40,519 bases of DNA from positions 1 to 40,519 of the forward strand of contig JAFQCA010000032.1 of NCBI GenBank assembly GCA_017399485.1, given 5' to 3'. A program made the position numbers and the translations under genes. The notes beneath the pieces are model-generated. The model saw only the letters and a list, made by a program, of their open reading frames with translations. It searched no databases and was not told the origin of the DNA. The stretch comes from Alistipes sp. Lineage in GTDB: Bacteria > Bacteroidota > Bacteroidia > Bacteroidales > Rikenellaceae. This document shows positions 22,633-31,581 of the stretch, in pieces (within the stretch, counting starts at the first letter, position 1; every line of letters starts with the position of its first letter).

Positions 22633-24339
22633 TTATCTTTCGTAGTCAATAAATAGGCGTAAACACATAAGTTTCGTTATCACGCCGTCTATTTTTTGCG
22701 TCTGTTTTCGCTTTACCGGCTTGCAGTTCTCCAGTTTGTCGGTATCTAAAACAGCGTTACCAAAGCAGTAGGCGTTAATCGGGTTGTCGTTTATGAATAT
22801 ATGCCCGGTTTTCGCGCCGTGTTCAAAGCTCTCTACCGGGGCGGTAAACGTGCCGTAGGTCTGTTTTATGCCCTTAATCACGTTTCCGGCACCTGCCGCA
22901 GCCAGCATATTTATAACCTCCTGCGACTTCCACGGGTCGTAACCGATACCCAAAGTACGTACATACTTGTTTAGATACAGCACGTAATCAACTATACGGC
23001 GGTAGTCTATAACGTCGCCGTCAGTAAGTATTAAAAATCCCTTATCGGCCCACGTCCTATATAGTTTTTCGTTTGGGTGGCCTGGCAGTGCGCCGGACGG
23101 GAAAAAATAGGCTGTATGGAAATAAAAACTTTTCTGTTCTTTGTTGTACATACCCATAGTTACCGCGCTAAAGTCGTCGCTTTCGCTTAGGTCTATCGCT
23201 ACCATTGCGTCCGGTCTGCCTTTTATCGCGTCTATCTTTATCGGCTTGCTGATATGTCGGGCCAGCGTGCTACTAATCCAGCTGCGCTGCTCATTTTCGG
23301 CGTACATATTCAGCAATTTTGTACGGAACGCTAACATAGCCTCGCTGCCGTTACGCACGGCGTTTTTATATTCCTGCCTATAAAAGTCCATAGATACGGT
23401 AACGCCTAAATGTGGGTGTACTTTTATCCACGTGCTTTCGTCGTCCTCTGCGTCGTCTAAATCCGGCTCGAATATGTGTACAAATACGCTGTCGTCCTCA
23501 TACTCTCCCATAAGTACAGATTTATACCCCTGCAACATTTCGTAAAACGGGCCGTCGAATACGTCCGACGCGGTGGTAATTATCACCGTCAGCGGATTTT
23601 CGCGTACACCCATAGACGTAGTTAATACCGTCAATAGTTCGCTGCTACGGGCTTGGCTAAATTCGTCCATAATTACCGTGCTGGCGTTCAAACCGTCCTT
23701 CGTACGGGCGTTGGCTGTCAGACATTGCGCAAAGGCTGTACGGTCTTTGCGACGGCTTTTTACGGTCTGCTCATTCACTAAATAGCGGCGTTCTTTCGGG
23801 TCTAACTTTCGCATACAGTTACGGATAACGTCAAAACATTTTTTCGCTTGGTCGCTACTGTTGGCACCGGTGTAACTTTCCGCGTTTGCATCGCCGTAGA
23901 GCAAATCGTATATAGCCAGCGACGCGGTGCTGGTGGTCTTACTGAATTTACGCGGAACGTACAGCACCACTTCGCGCACCACTCGTTTATCGCCAACCCA
24001 AAAGGCAAAGATACTGGCAAACTGGAAATACTGCACGGGCGTAAGTTTGTACCGCTGTTGCCCGGCCTTACCGGGAAAATATAGGCTTTCGTAGAAATCG
24101 CAAAACTGCCACACCTCCGTTACGTTAATGCCGTATCGGTCGCACAAATGGAAAAACCGGGCTACCGCTAACTGCTCATATAGGTTATGCGCGTCGGGGT
24201 TTCCTGCAACCTCGCGCACATAACTATCTAACCGGCTATCCACTTCGTCCAGTCGGTAGCGTTCTATCGGCATACCTGCCAGCAGGTCGGTAACGTCCGC
24301 TTTCGCCTGCCGTAGTTTGTCCTTTTCTTCTTCTGTCAT
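22633..24339 (-). CDS. terL: Terminase large subunit
   Basis: ATPase and nuclease that packages phage DNA. The 568-aa protein has an N-terminal ATPase domain with a variant Walker A (VPRKFSKTTSTAS, about 128-140), Walker B near 225 (STVIMDEFSQARSSELL) and a C-terminal RNase H-like nuclease domain with Asp residues in VAIDLSESDDFSAVTMG (about 372-388) and GIGYDPWKSQEVI (about 452-464). It overlaps the small-subunit gene by 1 base (TAATG-type junction). This is the HK97/lambdoid-like Terminase_1 type, which often goes with cohesive-end packaging. Confidence 0.96.
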   Translation of the reverse strand: MTEEEKDKLRQAKADVTDLLAGMPIERYRLDEVDSRLDSYVREVAGNPDAHNLYEQLAVARFFHLCDRYGINVTEVWQFCDFYESLYFPGKAGQQRYKLTPVQYFQFASIFAFWVGDKRVVREVVLYVPRKFSKTTSTASLAIYDLLYGDANAESYTGANSSDQAKKCFDVIRNCMRKLDPKERRYLVNEQTVKSRRKDRTAFAQCLTANARTKDGLNASTVIMDEFSQARSSELLTVLTTSMGVRENPLTVIITTASDVFDGPFYEMLQGYKSVLMGEYEDDSVFVHIFEPDLDDAEDDESTWIKVHPHLGVTVSMDFYRQEYKNAVRNGSEAMLAFRTKLLNMYAENEQRSWISSTLARHISKPIKIDAIKGRPDAMVAIDLSESDDFSAVTMGMYNKEQKSFYFHTAYFFPSGALPGHPNEKLYRTWADKGFLILTDGDVIDYRRIVDYVLYLNKYVRTLGIGYDPWKSQEVINMLAAAGAGNVIKGIKQTYGTFTAPVESFEHGAKTGHIFINDNPINAYCFGNAVLDTDKLENCKPVKRKQTQKIDGVITKLMCLRLFIDYER

Positions 24340-24725
24340 TATTCGCCCTCTGTATTAGGTTTGATAATCGTAGGCTGCTTGCGCTTTTTCGTCAGCTTCT
24401 TTGTGAGGTCTGCCAGTGGGTCGTCGTCTGCTTCACCGGCCAAATCTTCAACGGTAAGCCCTAACGCTTTCATTTGGCGCGTTACCAATTCCTGCGCCTC
24501 CTTTGCAATTTTGAAAACCGGGTGCGGTGCCAGCTTTTCGCCGTAGCGCGTGGTTTCCCACACCGTAGTTTCGGTTAGCCCGTCTATTTGGTCGTTCGCC
24601 ATTTCCAAATTACGCATAGCTGAGGCCAGCGACAAAATTTGCATATCCAAACCAGCACTGTAGGTTTTGTGGGTTTTCAGCACTTTTTTTATGTCTTTTA
24701 CGTAATCTTTTACTGTTTTCGCCAT
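24339..24725 (-). CDS. terS: Terminase small subunit (P27-like)
   Basis: A 128-aa helical protein that recognises the packaging start on phage DNA. The segment DMQILSLASAMRNLEMANDQ, then VWETTRYGEKLAPHPVFKIA and VTRQMKALGLTVEDL, follow the P27-like small terminase pattern. The C-terminus is basic (LTKKLTKKRKQPT). It lies directly before terL and 130 bases after the HNH gene. Confidence 0.9.
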   Translation of the reverse strand: MAKTVKDYVKDIKKVLKTHKTYSAGLDMQILSLASAMRNLEMANDQIDGLTETTVWETTRYGEKLAPHPVFKIAKEAQELVTRQMKALGLTVEDLAGEADDDPLADLTKKLTKKRKQPTIIKPNTEGE

Positions 24726-24855
24726 AATCTTACGTTTTTATGTTCTTTTAGTCCAAAGTTCCGCAATTTCAAATTTTTGCTCACACACGTAGAAAGGTGG
24801 GGGTGAGGTTTAACGGGGTGTACCCCTCTTAAAAAAAATACGCCCCCGGTCTTTG
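24726..24855. other. Gap between HNH and terS genes; possible cos region
   Basis: A 130-bp non-coding stretch containing two G5-C4-rich clusters and a short inverted repeat GGGG TGTA CCCC (24815-24826) next to an A8 run (24831-24838). In phages with an HNH gene next to the terminase genes the cohesive-end site usually lies close by, and this gap is the best candidate. There is no direct sign of the exact cut site. Confidence 0.35.
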
Positions 24856-25200
24856 CTAACCGTCGCCGAAAAATTTATCTATAACCTCCCGGACGTGTTC
24901 GGCGTTGCGCTTTTGTGTCGCAGCCTTACCGCTACGCCCTAACTCCGTGTGTGTCCTTACGTGGCAGTCGTGGCATAAGGCCCGGACGTTGTGTATATCA
25001 TACATACGCTGCACCCGTTCGGCTTTGGTAAATGCTTCCTCAACCGGTCTAATGTGGTGTACCTCGGTAGCAGGCGTTAATCTTCCCTCAGCCTCGCACC
25101 TTTGGCAAATAGGGTGTTTCGTCAATACATCACGGCGCAGCCTCAGCCACTTGTTAGTATGGATTAACTTGTTATACTCCTTATCCTTTGCCATAGTCAT
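24856..25200 (-). CDS. HNH endonuclease (packaging-associated)
   Basis: A 114-aa HNH nuclease. Two CxxC pairs (Cys32/Cys35, Cys76/Cys79) bind a structural zinc; the active site is EVHHIRP (His48/His49), Asn71 and His80/His84 in LCHDCHVRTH. Proteins of this kind next to terminase genes, as in HK97 (gp74), stimulate specific cleavage by the terminase. The start at 25200 overlaps the previous gene by 4 bases; a Met two codons later is possible. Confidence 0.92.
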   Translation of the reverse strand: MTMAKDKEYNKLIHTNKWLRLRRDVLTKHPICQRCEAEGRLTPATEVHHIRPVEEAFTKAERVQRMYDIHNVRALCHDCHVRTHTELGRSGKAATQKRNAEHVREVIDKFFGDG

Positions 25201-25475
25201 TTAATCCGTTTAGTGTGCCTGCGTACTGGTGCGTCGCCGTTGGGTGTACGCTGTACGTGGCCCAAATCGTCAAACATTTCGTCGATATACCGCCCGTCGT
25301 CATCGGGCAAATCGTACTTTCGTTTATCCACTCTTTCCATACGGTCTAACAGTATATGCACAAAGGCTACTACCAACTCGCACACATTACTAAACCCGTG
25401 TACTTGCTTTATGCTTTGCAGCCTTTCGTATGTCTGTGGGTCTATGGATATATTTACCCGTTTTCTATTACTCAC
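25197..25475 (-). CDS. Ribbon-helix-helix-like small protein
   Basis: A 92-aa basic protein. The first 45 residues (RKRVNISIDPQTYERLQSIK) follow the ribbon-helix-helix or CopG pattern: a beta strand rich in alternating residues and then two helices. This suggests DNA binding and possibly regulation of the neighbouring packaging genes. The rest is charged (DLPDDDGRYIDEMFDDLG). It overlaps the helicase gene by 8 bases and the HNH gene by 4. Confidence 0.7.
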   Translation of the reverse strand: MSNRKRVNISIDPQTYERLQSIKQVHGFSNVCELVVAFVHILLDRMERVDKRKYDLPDDDGRYIDEMFDDLGHVQRTPNGDAPVRRHTKRIK

Positions 25476-26844
25476 GATATTTACTTATTAAGTAGTTAAG
25501 ACTATCTAACAAACTCTGTTGCACTCCCTTTTTGCCCTCCAAAGCGGCAGCGGCTCTTTCGTCCACAGTACCGGCGCAGATTAACTTATACACTGTAACC
25601 GGGTGCTGTTGCCCCTGCCTATGCAGTCGGGCGTTAGCCTGCTGGTAGTGTTCCAAATTCCAACCGGTGCCAAACCAAACAATATAATGCCCTCCCTGCT
25701 GCATATTGAGGCCATACGCCGTACTCGCCGGGTGTGCCAGTAGTACGTCTATCTTTCCGGCGTTCCAGTCCTGCAAATCCTTTTCGCCTTGATATGTCCG
25801 TACCTTGTAGCCTTTCAGCCTTGCAGTTATTCGCTGTATGTCGTGTTTGTACTGGTAAAACACTAATACGCTGTTGCCGTTGGCGGCTTCCACTATTTCG
25901 GCTAACCGGTCTAACTTTTCGCTGTGTATTTCGTGGGCCTGCATATCTTCGTCATATATCGCCCCGTTAGCAAACTGGCTTAACTTGTTCATAAGCCCGG
26001 CTGCGGAATTGGCTAATATGTTCTGCGGTTCTCCGGCGTGTTCGGCTGTAAACTCCAAAACCTTTTCTTTTTCAAACTTGGTATAAGCCGCCATAGTCTT
26101 TTCGCTCAAATAGACGTTAGCCGTGTGGGTTATCATATCCGGCAGCTGCAAATAGTCCTTTGCCTGCATACTCAGGCATATATCGGCTATTTTTGCCCGT
26201 ATAATGTCCTCGCAGCCGCTTTTTACGTCGCAACGGACTATTATATTATTCCATTTGTGCGTTTCAAAGTAGGTTTCGCGGTATTTGCTAACTGATTTTC
26301 CCAGCCTTTCGCCTTGGTCTATGCAGTACATCTGCGCCCACAAATCTATTAGCCCGTTCGGTGCCGGTGTTCCGGTAAGTCCTATAACCCGTTTAACGCT
26401 TGGAACGGCGATACGCATAGCCTTAAATCTTTCACTTTTCGCAGACTTAAAACTGGTTAATTCGTCAATCACTAACGCGTCAAACGGTAATTGTCCGCCA
26501 TACTTTCCAACCAGCCAAACAAAGTTATCGCGCCCGGTTACATAAACGTCGGCTTTCTGTGCCAGTGCCATACATCGCTGTTTCTCTGTTCCCAACACTT
26601 TAACCACTCTGAGGTCGTGCAGGTGTTCCCACTTTTCGGCCTCGGTACTCCACGTAGTTTCTGCAACCTTTTTAGGCGCAACAACCAAAACGCGGCTAAT
26701 CTCGCAGTCGTCTATCATCTGCTGTATGGCTGTCAGTGTCGATACGGTCTTACCTAATCCCATATCCAAAAACAGCCCACATTTAGGTTTATCCATTATC
26801 CACTGCATAGCCGTTTGCTGGTATTCGTATGGCTTATATATCAT
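25468..26844 (-). CDS. SNF2/DEAD-like DNA helicase
   Basis: A 458-aa superfamily 2 ATPase. Motifs: Walker A DMGLGKTVS (about 27-35), Walker B VIDELTSF (about 125-132, DELT instead of DEAH), motif III LTGTPAPN (about 156-163), and in the second lobe LLAHPASTAYGLNMQQG and motif VI QANARLHRQGQ. This is the short SNF2-like helicase found in the replication modules of many siphophages, beside a VRR-NUC nuclease and a VapE-type primase-helicase, as here. It is translationally coupled to the VRR-NUC gene (4-base overlap). Confidence 0.93.
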   Translation of the reverse strand: MIYKPYEYQQTAMQWIMDKPKCGLFLDMGLGKTVSTLTAIQQMIDDCEISRVLVVAPKKVAETTWSTEAEKWEHLHDLRVVKVLGTEKQRCMALAQKADVYVTGRDNFVWLVGKYGGQLPFDALVIDELTSFKSAKSERFKAMRIAVPSVKRVIGLTGTPAPNGLIDLWAQMYCIDQGERLGKSVSKYRETYFETHKWNNIIVRCDVKSGCEDIIRAKIADICLSMQAKDYLQLPDMITHTANVYLSEKTMAAYTKFEKEKVLEFTAEHAGEPQNILANSAAGLMNKLSQFANGAIYDEDMQAHEIHSEKLDRLAEIVEAANGNSVLVFYQYKHDIQRITARLKGYKVRTYQGEKDLQDWNAGKIDVLLAHPASTAYGLNMQQGGHYIVWFGTGWNLEHYQQANARLHRQGQQHPVTVYKLICAGTVDERAAAALEGKKGVQQSLLDSLNYLISKYRE

Positions 26845-27167
26845 ATCCGGTTACTTTTGTAGGGTTCTAAAACTTGGTCTATTGCCTCTTTGCTGTCGCA
26901 CACGTGTACCGTGTGGCCTATCTTCGCCATTTGGCAAATACGTACTTTCTGCACCGCCTTTAATGCTTCGCCCTTGCTTTTGAGTTCCACCCAAACGGTA
27001 ACGCCGCCCGGCAGTAAGCAAATGCGGTCGGGATAACCCACCATTCCAGGGTTACTATACTTTAGGCACACGCCGCCCAACTCTTTTACGCTATCGGTCA
27101 AATAGCGTTCTATCGCTTTCTCCGATACCTCGGCGTGTCTAACTATATTTTCTATCTTCTTTTTCAT
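26841..27167 (-). CDS. VRR-NUC domain nuclease
   Basis: A 108-aa single-domain PD-(D/E)XK nuclease. Active-site residues are Asp47 in GYPDRICLLP and Glu61-x-Lys63 in VWVELKSKGE, with a following Gln73 (AVQKVR) as in VRR-NUC proteins. Stand-alone phage members are proposed to cleave branched DNA during replication or before packaging. It overlaps the helicase gene by 4 bases and lies downstream of the iteron-like repeat region. Confidence 0.92.
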   Translation of the reverse strand: MKKKIENIVRHAEVSEKAIERYLTDSVKELGGVCLKYSNPGMVGYPDRICLLPGGVTVWVELKSKGEALKAVQKVRICQMAKIGHTVHVCDSKEAIDQVLEPYKSNRI

Positions 27168-27432
27168 TGTAAACTCAAATTTTAATTTTCTTATATTTTA
27201 CCTATTACGCGTATAGACGTGCGTTTTTTCTCGCGTAAGTGGGTTTATATCTCTTTATTACATTGTTTCTATCTTTTTATATATTTTATCGTTTACATCG
27301 TTTACAACTATTTATAATAATTGATAATCAATAAATTAAATGTAAACGGAATTTGTAAACGATAGTGTAAACGCAAAATGTCCGTTTACTCTGTTCCCTT
27401 TTTAGTGCCTTTCACTATTGCCAAAACTCCGT
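27168..27432. other. AT-rich intergenic region, candidate replication origin
   Basis: The longest gap in the replication module (265 bp), very AT-rich at 27177-27345. Its right part contains the GTAAACG repeat cluster (27290-27456, continuing into the end of the primase gene). A small inverted string CGCGTATAGACGTGCG lies near 27210-27225. No ORF and no clear promoter were seen. Confidence 0.6.
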
Positions 27433-27456
27433 TTACAAATCGTCCTCCTCGTTTAC
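27290..27456. repeat. Eight GTAAACG iteron-like repeats
   Basis: The 7-mer CGTTTAC occurs at 27290, 27299, 27383, 27430 and 27450, and its complement GTAAACG at 27342, 27355 and 27367. Eight copies in 167 bp, in both orientations with some spacings of 9, 12 and 13 bases, far exceed chance. The cluster spans the gap and the last codons of the primase-helicase gene. Such arrays beside a replication gene are typical of origin or initiator binding sites, though a repressor operator is also possible. Confidence 0.7.
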
Positions 27457-29856
27457 TGTCGGCATACGCTTAAAACTGCGCTGCACGCCGTACCATTTTT
27501 CCGCGTGTCTGCTTGTGCTTACACGTTCCCAGCCCGGTGTTTCCTCTATTAGTTTGCTAATTCTCCGGCATAGGTATTTATATTCTTTGTCCGACATATC
27601 ACGCCCCATTTGTTCGCAAATAAATTCGGCGGCGCATACCTTTTCGCGCAGCTCTACGCCCTCAGCGTCCAACGGGTCGGGGTTCTTTAACCACCTGCGG
27701 CGGTCGGCTATATCTCTGGTCGCCCAGTCCACCGGCAGTTTGGTATCTAAGAATTTTTGCAGCATTGCCACTATAGGGTCGTCGCTGTTGTCGTTGTATT
27801 CTTCTTGCCTCTGTCGTGCCTGCGCTTCCAGTTCGTCCGATAGGTAGAGTTTTTCGCCCTGCTTGTAATAGTGGACGGCCTCGGCCCAAAGTTGGTCGCG
27901 GTCGCGGTCTAACGCCTCCTGCCACTTCTTATATTTGCGCAGTGCAGGATTAACCGCCATAATCCAAAAGCGGCGGTTTCCGTTGTCGCCTTTGAGAAAA
28001 AGCACCTCATTAGTAGTACCGCAGAAAACACACTGCCGGGGGTGTTCTGCCGTGCGCCTGCCGTATGCTGCGCGGTATATATCTACGCGCTTGGATAGGT
28101 AGGCTTTCACGCTTTCCACATCGCTACGCTTGATACTGGCTAATTCTCCCATTTCGATAATCCACGCGCGGCGCAGTTGCTCCATACCCTCTTTGCCCTC
28201 GGTGGTGGTTATGCTGTCGTTAAACCACTTACCGCCCATTTTGCCTAACAGCGTGGATTTTCCCACACCCTCCGGCCCGGTAAGGATTAGGCAGTAGTCG
28301 TATTTGCAGCCGGGATTAAACACACGCGTTACGGCTGCGGTAAAGTGTTTGCGTGTCATTGTGCGGTTTAATTCGTTGTCCTCAGCCCCGATATAGTCTA
28401 TTATCAGCCTTTCCAATCTCGGTACGTTATCCCATTGCAAGCCGTTGAGGTAATCCCGGATAGGGTGGTAACTGTGGCGTGTAAGCACCGCCGTAAGCGC
28501 GTCGGCTATTTTCTCTTTGCCGGTTATGTCGTAGTTACGTTCCAGCCATACGCGCAAATTAGCGTCGTCGTTATCCGTCCACTGCGTAGCGTTCTTATTC
28601 CACGGCAAACCGCCTACAACCGCGTCCACGCCTGCAAACAAATCGTGGGTAATGCGCCCACGCAGCGCAGGGTCGTTTTCCAGTATTAGAATAATGTTGC
28701 CGATAGTACACTGCAATTTACCGGATTTGCTGTACTCTAATTCCGCTTTCCATTCGTCGCTGTAATCTTCCGGCAGTTCCACTTCGTCGAAATCTTCCGC
28801 AGCGGATTTGCTGCGCTCGCGCGACATCAGCAGTTTTACGTTTCTGTCTTGGCTCGCCATTTCCTGCATAGCCATATACGACGGTTTGCGCGTAACGTCC
28901 AGCGCGCGGCTACCCTCATCTTTCGCACCGTACAAATGAATACGGCAAAGGTCGAAAGCATTGCACAGCTGCCTACTTGCAGGGTCGGTTTCGTGGTGTG
29001 AAAAAGCAAATTTGCCCTCATAGCAAACCAAACCACCGGCCACGCTGCCTAACTTGTAGGTATATCGCCCGTCGGTTCCGGTCGGTTCGTACTGGTCGCC
29101 TAAAAACTGCTCTATCGCCTCCTCGATAGAGTAAGCACGGCAAAACGCGCCTATTAGTCCGGGCTTTTCTGTCGGGTCGCCTGCCTTTTTAATTTCGTGG
29201 GCTATTACGTCGCCCTCTCTGCTCGATATAGGCCACGCGCTTACGTCCTTATAGTCCACATACTGATTTAGTACCGCGTCCACGTTGCAGGCCGGGCCGT
29301 CTTGGTATTCAAAAACATACTCTGCGTCCTTTGAGGTACTGGGCCAGTAGAATAGGCGCGGCAGTTCGTAGGTGGTATCGTCGAATAGGTCTATACCCAG
29401 TTCGGCGGCAATCTTTCTACAAAGTGGCTCATATTCTGCCGGTGTTACCTGCCTGCTCAGTGGAAACACCAGCCTATAGCGCGGTGTCTTGTCGCTGTGC
29501 TTGTGCGTGCTGTATATCATCGCTGCAAAACTAAACGCCATTTGGAAATCTTCCCATACGTTTAGCGTGCCGTAGTCTATATCCAGCGTAGCCACACTGC
29601 GGTACATTACGTTAGTATTCTTACGCACTCCACCACTAAGGTAGCCGCCGACAAAACCGCCCACGTCTTTTACGTTGCTTTGCTCCTCACGCGACATACG
29701 CGCGTATTCGGCGGCTGTTTCGGCTGTGCGCTTTGTTTCGCTACAGCGTTCCAGCAGTTCAGACCATTGCCAGTGCCTATTACGCCACTTTTTAGATATG
29801 CGGCTGTGGGCTGTGGCTAAGTCTATCGTAAAATCATATTTCAGTTTTATTTTCAT
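27433..29856 (-). CDS. Primase-helicase (BT4734-like N-terminus, VapE-type C-terminus)
   Basis: An 807-aa replication protein. The N-terminal part (about 60-200) fits the BT4734/BF3469-like archaeo-eukaryotic primase family, with a D-x-D in VATLDIDYG (about 90-93) and PRYRLVFPLSR. The middle may hold a primase C-terminal domain. The C-terminal part (about 400-720) is the VapE/D5-like superfamily 3 helicase: Walker A GPEGVGKST (about 524-532), RRAWIIEMGELASI as Walker B, FCGTTNEVLFLKG and NRRFWIMAV. It should unwind the origin and prime synthesis by the phage DNA polymerase. Its 3' end carries the last two iteron-like repeats. Confidence 0.92.
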   Translation of the reverse strand: MKIKLKYDFTIDLATAHSRISKKWRNRHWQWSELLERCSETKRTAETAAEYARMSREEQSNVKDVGGFVGGYLSGGVRKNTNVMYRSVATLDIDYGTLNVWEDFQMAFSFAAMIYSTHKHSDKTPRYRLVFPLSRQVTPAEYEPLCRKIAAELGIDLFDDTTYELPRLFYWPSTSKDAEYVFEYQDGPACNVDAVLNQYVDYKDVSAWPISSREGDVIAHEIKKAGDPTEKPGLIGAFCRAYSIEEAIEQFLGDQYEPTGTDGRYTYKLGSVAGGLVCYEGKFAFSHHETDPASRQLCNAFDLCRIHLYGAKDEGSRALDVTRKPSYMAMQEMASQDRNVKLLMSRERSKSAAEDFDEVELPEDYSDEWKAELEYSKSGKLQCTIGNIILILENDPALRGRITHDLFAGVDAVVGGLPWNKNATQWTDNDDANLRVWLERNYDITGKEKIADALTAVLTRHSYHPIRDYLNGLQWDNVPRLERLIIDYIGAEDNELNRTMTRKHFTAAVTRVFNPGCKYDYCLILTGPEGVGKSTLLGKMGGKWFNDSITTTEGKEGMEQLRRAWIIEMGELASIKRSDVESVKAYLSKRVDIYRAAYGRRTAEHPRQCVFCGTTNEVLFLKGDNGNRRFWIMAVNPALRKYKKWQEALDRDRDQLWAEAVHYYKQGEKLYLSDELEAQARQRQEEYNDNSDDPIVAMLQKFLDTKLPVDWATRDIADRRRWLKNPDPLDAEGVELREKVCAAEFICEQMGRDMSDKEYKYLCRRISKLIEETPGWERVSTSRHAEKWYGVQRSFKRMPTVNEEDDL

Positions 29857-30049
29857 CGGCTACTATCGTATTAAAGTAAGCGACATTTTCAGCGTCGCAG
29901 TAAATCGTAACTCGCTTTATATACGGGCGGCATTTGCTCACCCTTACGGCGTGCGGTGTCGCTTCGTCCTCCAGTCGCAAATAGATTTTCTGCATAAATT
30001 CCGCTGGCACCTCTGCCGTTACCTTGCTGTTAAAATCTTTTTCGTACAT
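29834..30049 (-). CDS. Hypothetical protein upstream of primase-helicase
   Basis: A 71-aa ORF, MYEKDFNSKVTAEVPAEFMQ at the start, with alternating charged and hydrophobic residues suggestive of a small alpha/beta fold (RPYIKRVTIYCDAENVAYFN). It overlaps the primase gene start by 23 bases and follows the methyltransferase fragment by 3 bases, so it is tightly placed in the operon. No family recognised. Confidence 0.65.
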   Translation of the reverse strand: MYEKDFNSKVTAEVPAEFMQKIYLRLEDEATPHAVRVSKCRPYIKRVTIYCDAENVAYFNTIVADENKTEI

Positions 30050-30052
30050 ATC

Positions 30053-30730
30053 TTAGTCCTCCGGTATGTGGTCTATACAGCCGTCCTGCTCATATTCTAC
30101 CGGGTTGTCGGTTAATTGGCACTCACCGCCTAAATGCGTGTGTATGCAAAGCGCACAGTTACCGCATTTTTTTTGTGGTTCGTCCACTGCCTCCGGTTCC
30201 GGTATTGCCTCCATATAGTCGTCGGGGTATAGCAGTTCGTCGGGCAAAAATGAAAGTATGTGTTTTATTACCTCTACCGTCCAACCGTTACCCAGCATTT
30301 TGTATTGTTGGGCGTTGCTGCACTTCCATTTGTACCAGTCGGGGATAGTCTGCAACCTTGCGCACTCGGTCGGTGTAAGTCGTCTAATACGCCCGTCCGG
30401 CTCCATTTCGTTTGCAACCATATAACCGCCTCCCGTTAGTCCTGCACAGTGCGCAGGCGATTTGTGGCCGGTGTCATATACTCGGTTTTGCTGGTACGGC
30501 TGTTGCCCGTTATTGCTTTCGCCACTTGGATTTAATTGTTTTGTGGATAACTCCATAACTAAATTATTTTCTTGCCACGCGTTAGCCGAAAGGGTGGGCG
30601 ACTTCTCGGTATAAAAGCCGCCGTTATTCTTTCCGCGCGGACGTTGCCAAATCAGATTATCTTTTGCCACAGTGGTAAGGCAGTTTGTTTTTCCGGCTAC
30701 GGGGCAAATTTCTAAGTGCTGTTTGTTCAC
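30053..30730 (-). pseudogene. C-terminal part of DNA cytosine methyltransferase
   Basis: A 225-codon ORF that opens at a GTG and contains the target-recognition region and motifs IX-X of C5-cytosine methyltransferases: IRRLTPTECARLQTIPDWY and YKMLGNGWTVEVIKHIL. GKTNCLTTVAKDNLIWQRP near the start is the usual linker. It lacks motifs I-VIII, which are in the separate ORF at 30811-31581. The frame breaks between the two lie at G tracts (G6 at 30730-30735, G8 at 30833-30840), and a third break near 30770 is also needed. The last 60 residues add a Cys-rich extension (KKCGNCALCIHTHLGGEC). It could be a decayed gene, a phase-variable gene in the off state, or a homopolymer sequencing error. Confidence 0.75.
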
Positions 30731-30735
30731 CCCCC
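30730..30735 (-). repeat. G6 tract at methyltransferase frame break
   Basis: Six G on the coding strand just at the GTG start of the C-terminal fragment. With G5 or G8 the short frame reading METICVASRGRQTG would run directly into the C-terminal ORF (VNKQHLEICPVAGK), matching the usual order of the family. Confidence 0.6.
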
Positions 30736-30810
30736 GTCTGCCTGCCTCTTGACGCTACGCATATCGTTTCCATTGCTAAACCCTTACTAAATCGTCCACA
30801 CCTTTACCGC

Positions 30811-31581
30811 CTATTTTAATGGCGTGCATCTTCCCCCCCCAGTGTGGAACACTGCGCCGTAGTTGCGTCCGGCCGCTTCGTTCCTTAGTTTGTGGGCTAT
30901 AAGGTTCTGCACGGTTTGGGCTTTCAGATAAAATTTTTCGTCCACGTCTGCGTCGTCCTCCAGTATATCGCGTAGCAGTATGCCTTTATCTTCGGGCTGG
31001 GGTATATCGGTTATCCAATCCCCCCCCGTCGTTTGGGCTATGCGTATGTTAGTCCAGTAAATCCGCTTTCGGATTTGCGCCGATACTAACGCGCTGTTTA
31101 TGTGTACACCTTGCAGGCCGATAGCCTCAGATAATACCTTTTCCCACTTTTTGCCCATTTCCACGTTTTCCAATAAAAAGAATACGTTAGGGTTCGTTTC
31201 TCTGAGTTCGTGCAGTATGCGTATGTACTCCCAAAATAGGTAACTTTGCCCCTCAAACTCAAAGCCTGCCTGCTTTAATTCCAAATAGCGGTCTAAGGTG
31301 TATATTTCTTCGTTCTGCTTGGTACTCATTCCTGCACGTTTCCCTGCAAAACTGAAAGACTGGCACGGGCTACCGCCTAACAATAAATCCACGTGGCCCA
31401 ACTTCCGCGCGTCTATGTTACGGACATCGCCCAGCTGCACCGTTTCCGGAAAGTTTAACTGCGTTTGTGCGATAGCGAATTTATCTACCTCACTGGCGTA
31501 GTAGCGTTCCACGTGTGCGCCCAGTTCTTTAAGTGCGATTTGTCCGCAGCTCATACCGTCAAATAAACTTAATACTATCAT
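30811..31581 (-). CDS. DNA cytosine methyltransferase, N-terminal part
   Basis: Methylates cytosine C5, probably to protect phage DNA from restriction. Starting at the Met at 31581 (ATGA overlap with the previous gene; the longer frame to 31713 is antisense-like filler) it is 256 aa. It has motif I LSLFDGMSCG, motif IV GGSPCQSF with catalytic Cys73, motif VI LLENVEMG and motif VIII AQIRKRIYW. It ends at HTGGGRCTPLK, where the family continues HTGGGK..IK.GGKG. That continuation (KMHAIKIGGKGVDD) is present in another frame and is restored if the G8 tract at 30833-30840 gains one G. So the recognition part is cut off in this copy. Confidence 0.88.
   Translation of the reverse strand: MIVLSLFDGMSCGQIALKELGAHVERYYASEVDKFAIAQTQLNFPETVQLGDVRNIDARKLGHVDLLLGGSPCQSFSFAGKRAGMSTKQNEEIYTLDRYLELKQAGFEFEGQSYLFWEYIRILHELRETNPNVFFLLENVEMGKKWEKVLSEAIGLQGVHINSALVSAQIRKRIYWTNIRIAQTTGGDWITDIPQPEDKGILLRDILEDDADVDEKFYLKAQTVQNLIAHKLRNEAAGRNYGAVFHTGGGRCTPLK
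30833..30840 (-). repeat. G8 tract truncating methyltransferase
   Basis: Eight G on the coding strand within the HTGGG motif. G8 leads to a stop after 6 more codons, G7 leads to a stop after a few codons, and G9 (or G6) opens the family-consistent frame for about 18 more residues. The tract is thus a possible on/off switch. Confidence 0.65.
31020..31027 (-). repeat. G8 tract within methyltransferase gene
   Basis: Eight G on the coding strand, in frame here (reading TTGGDW after motif VIII). Loss or gain of one G would truncate the protein before the recognition domain. Confidence 0.6.
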
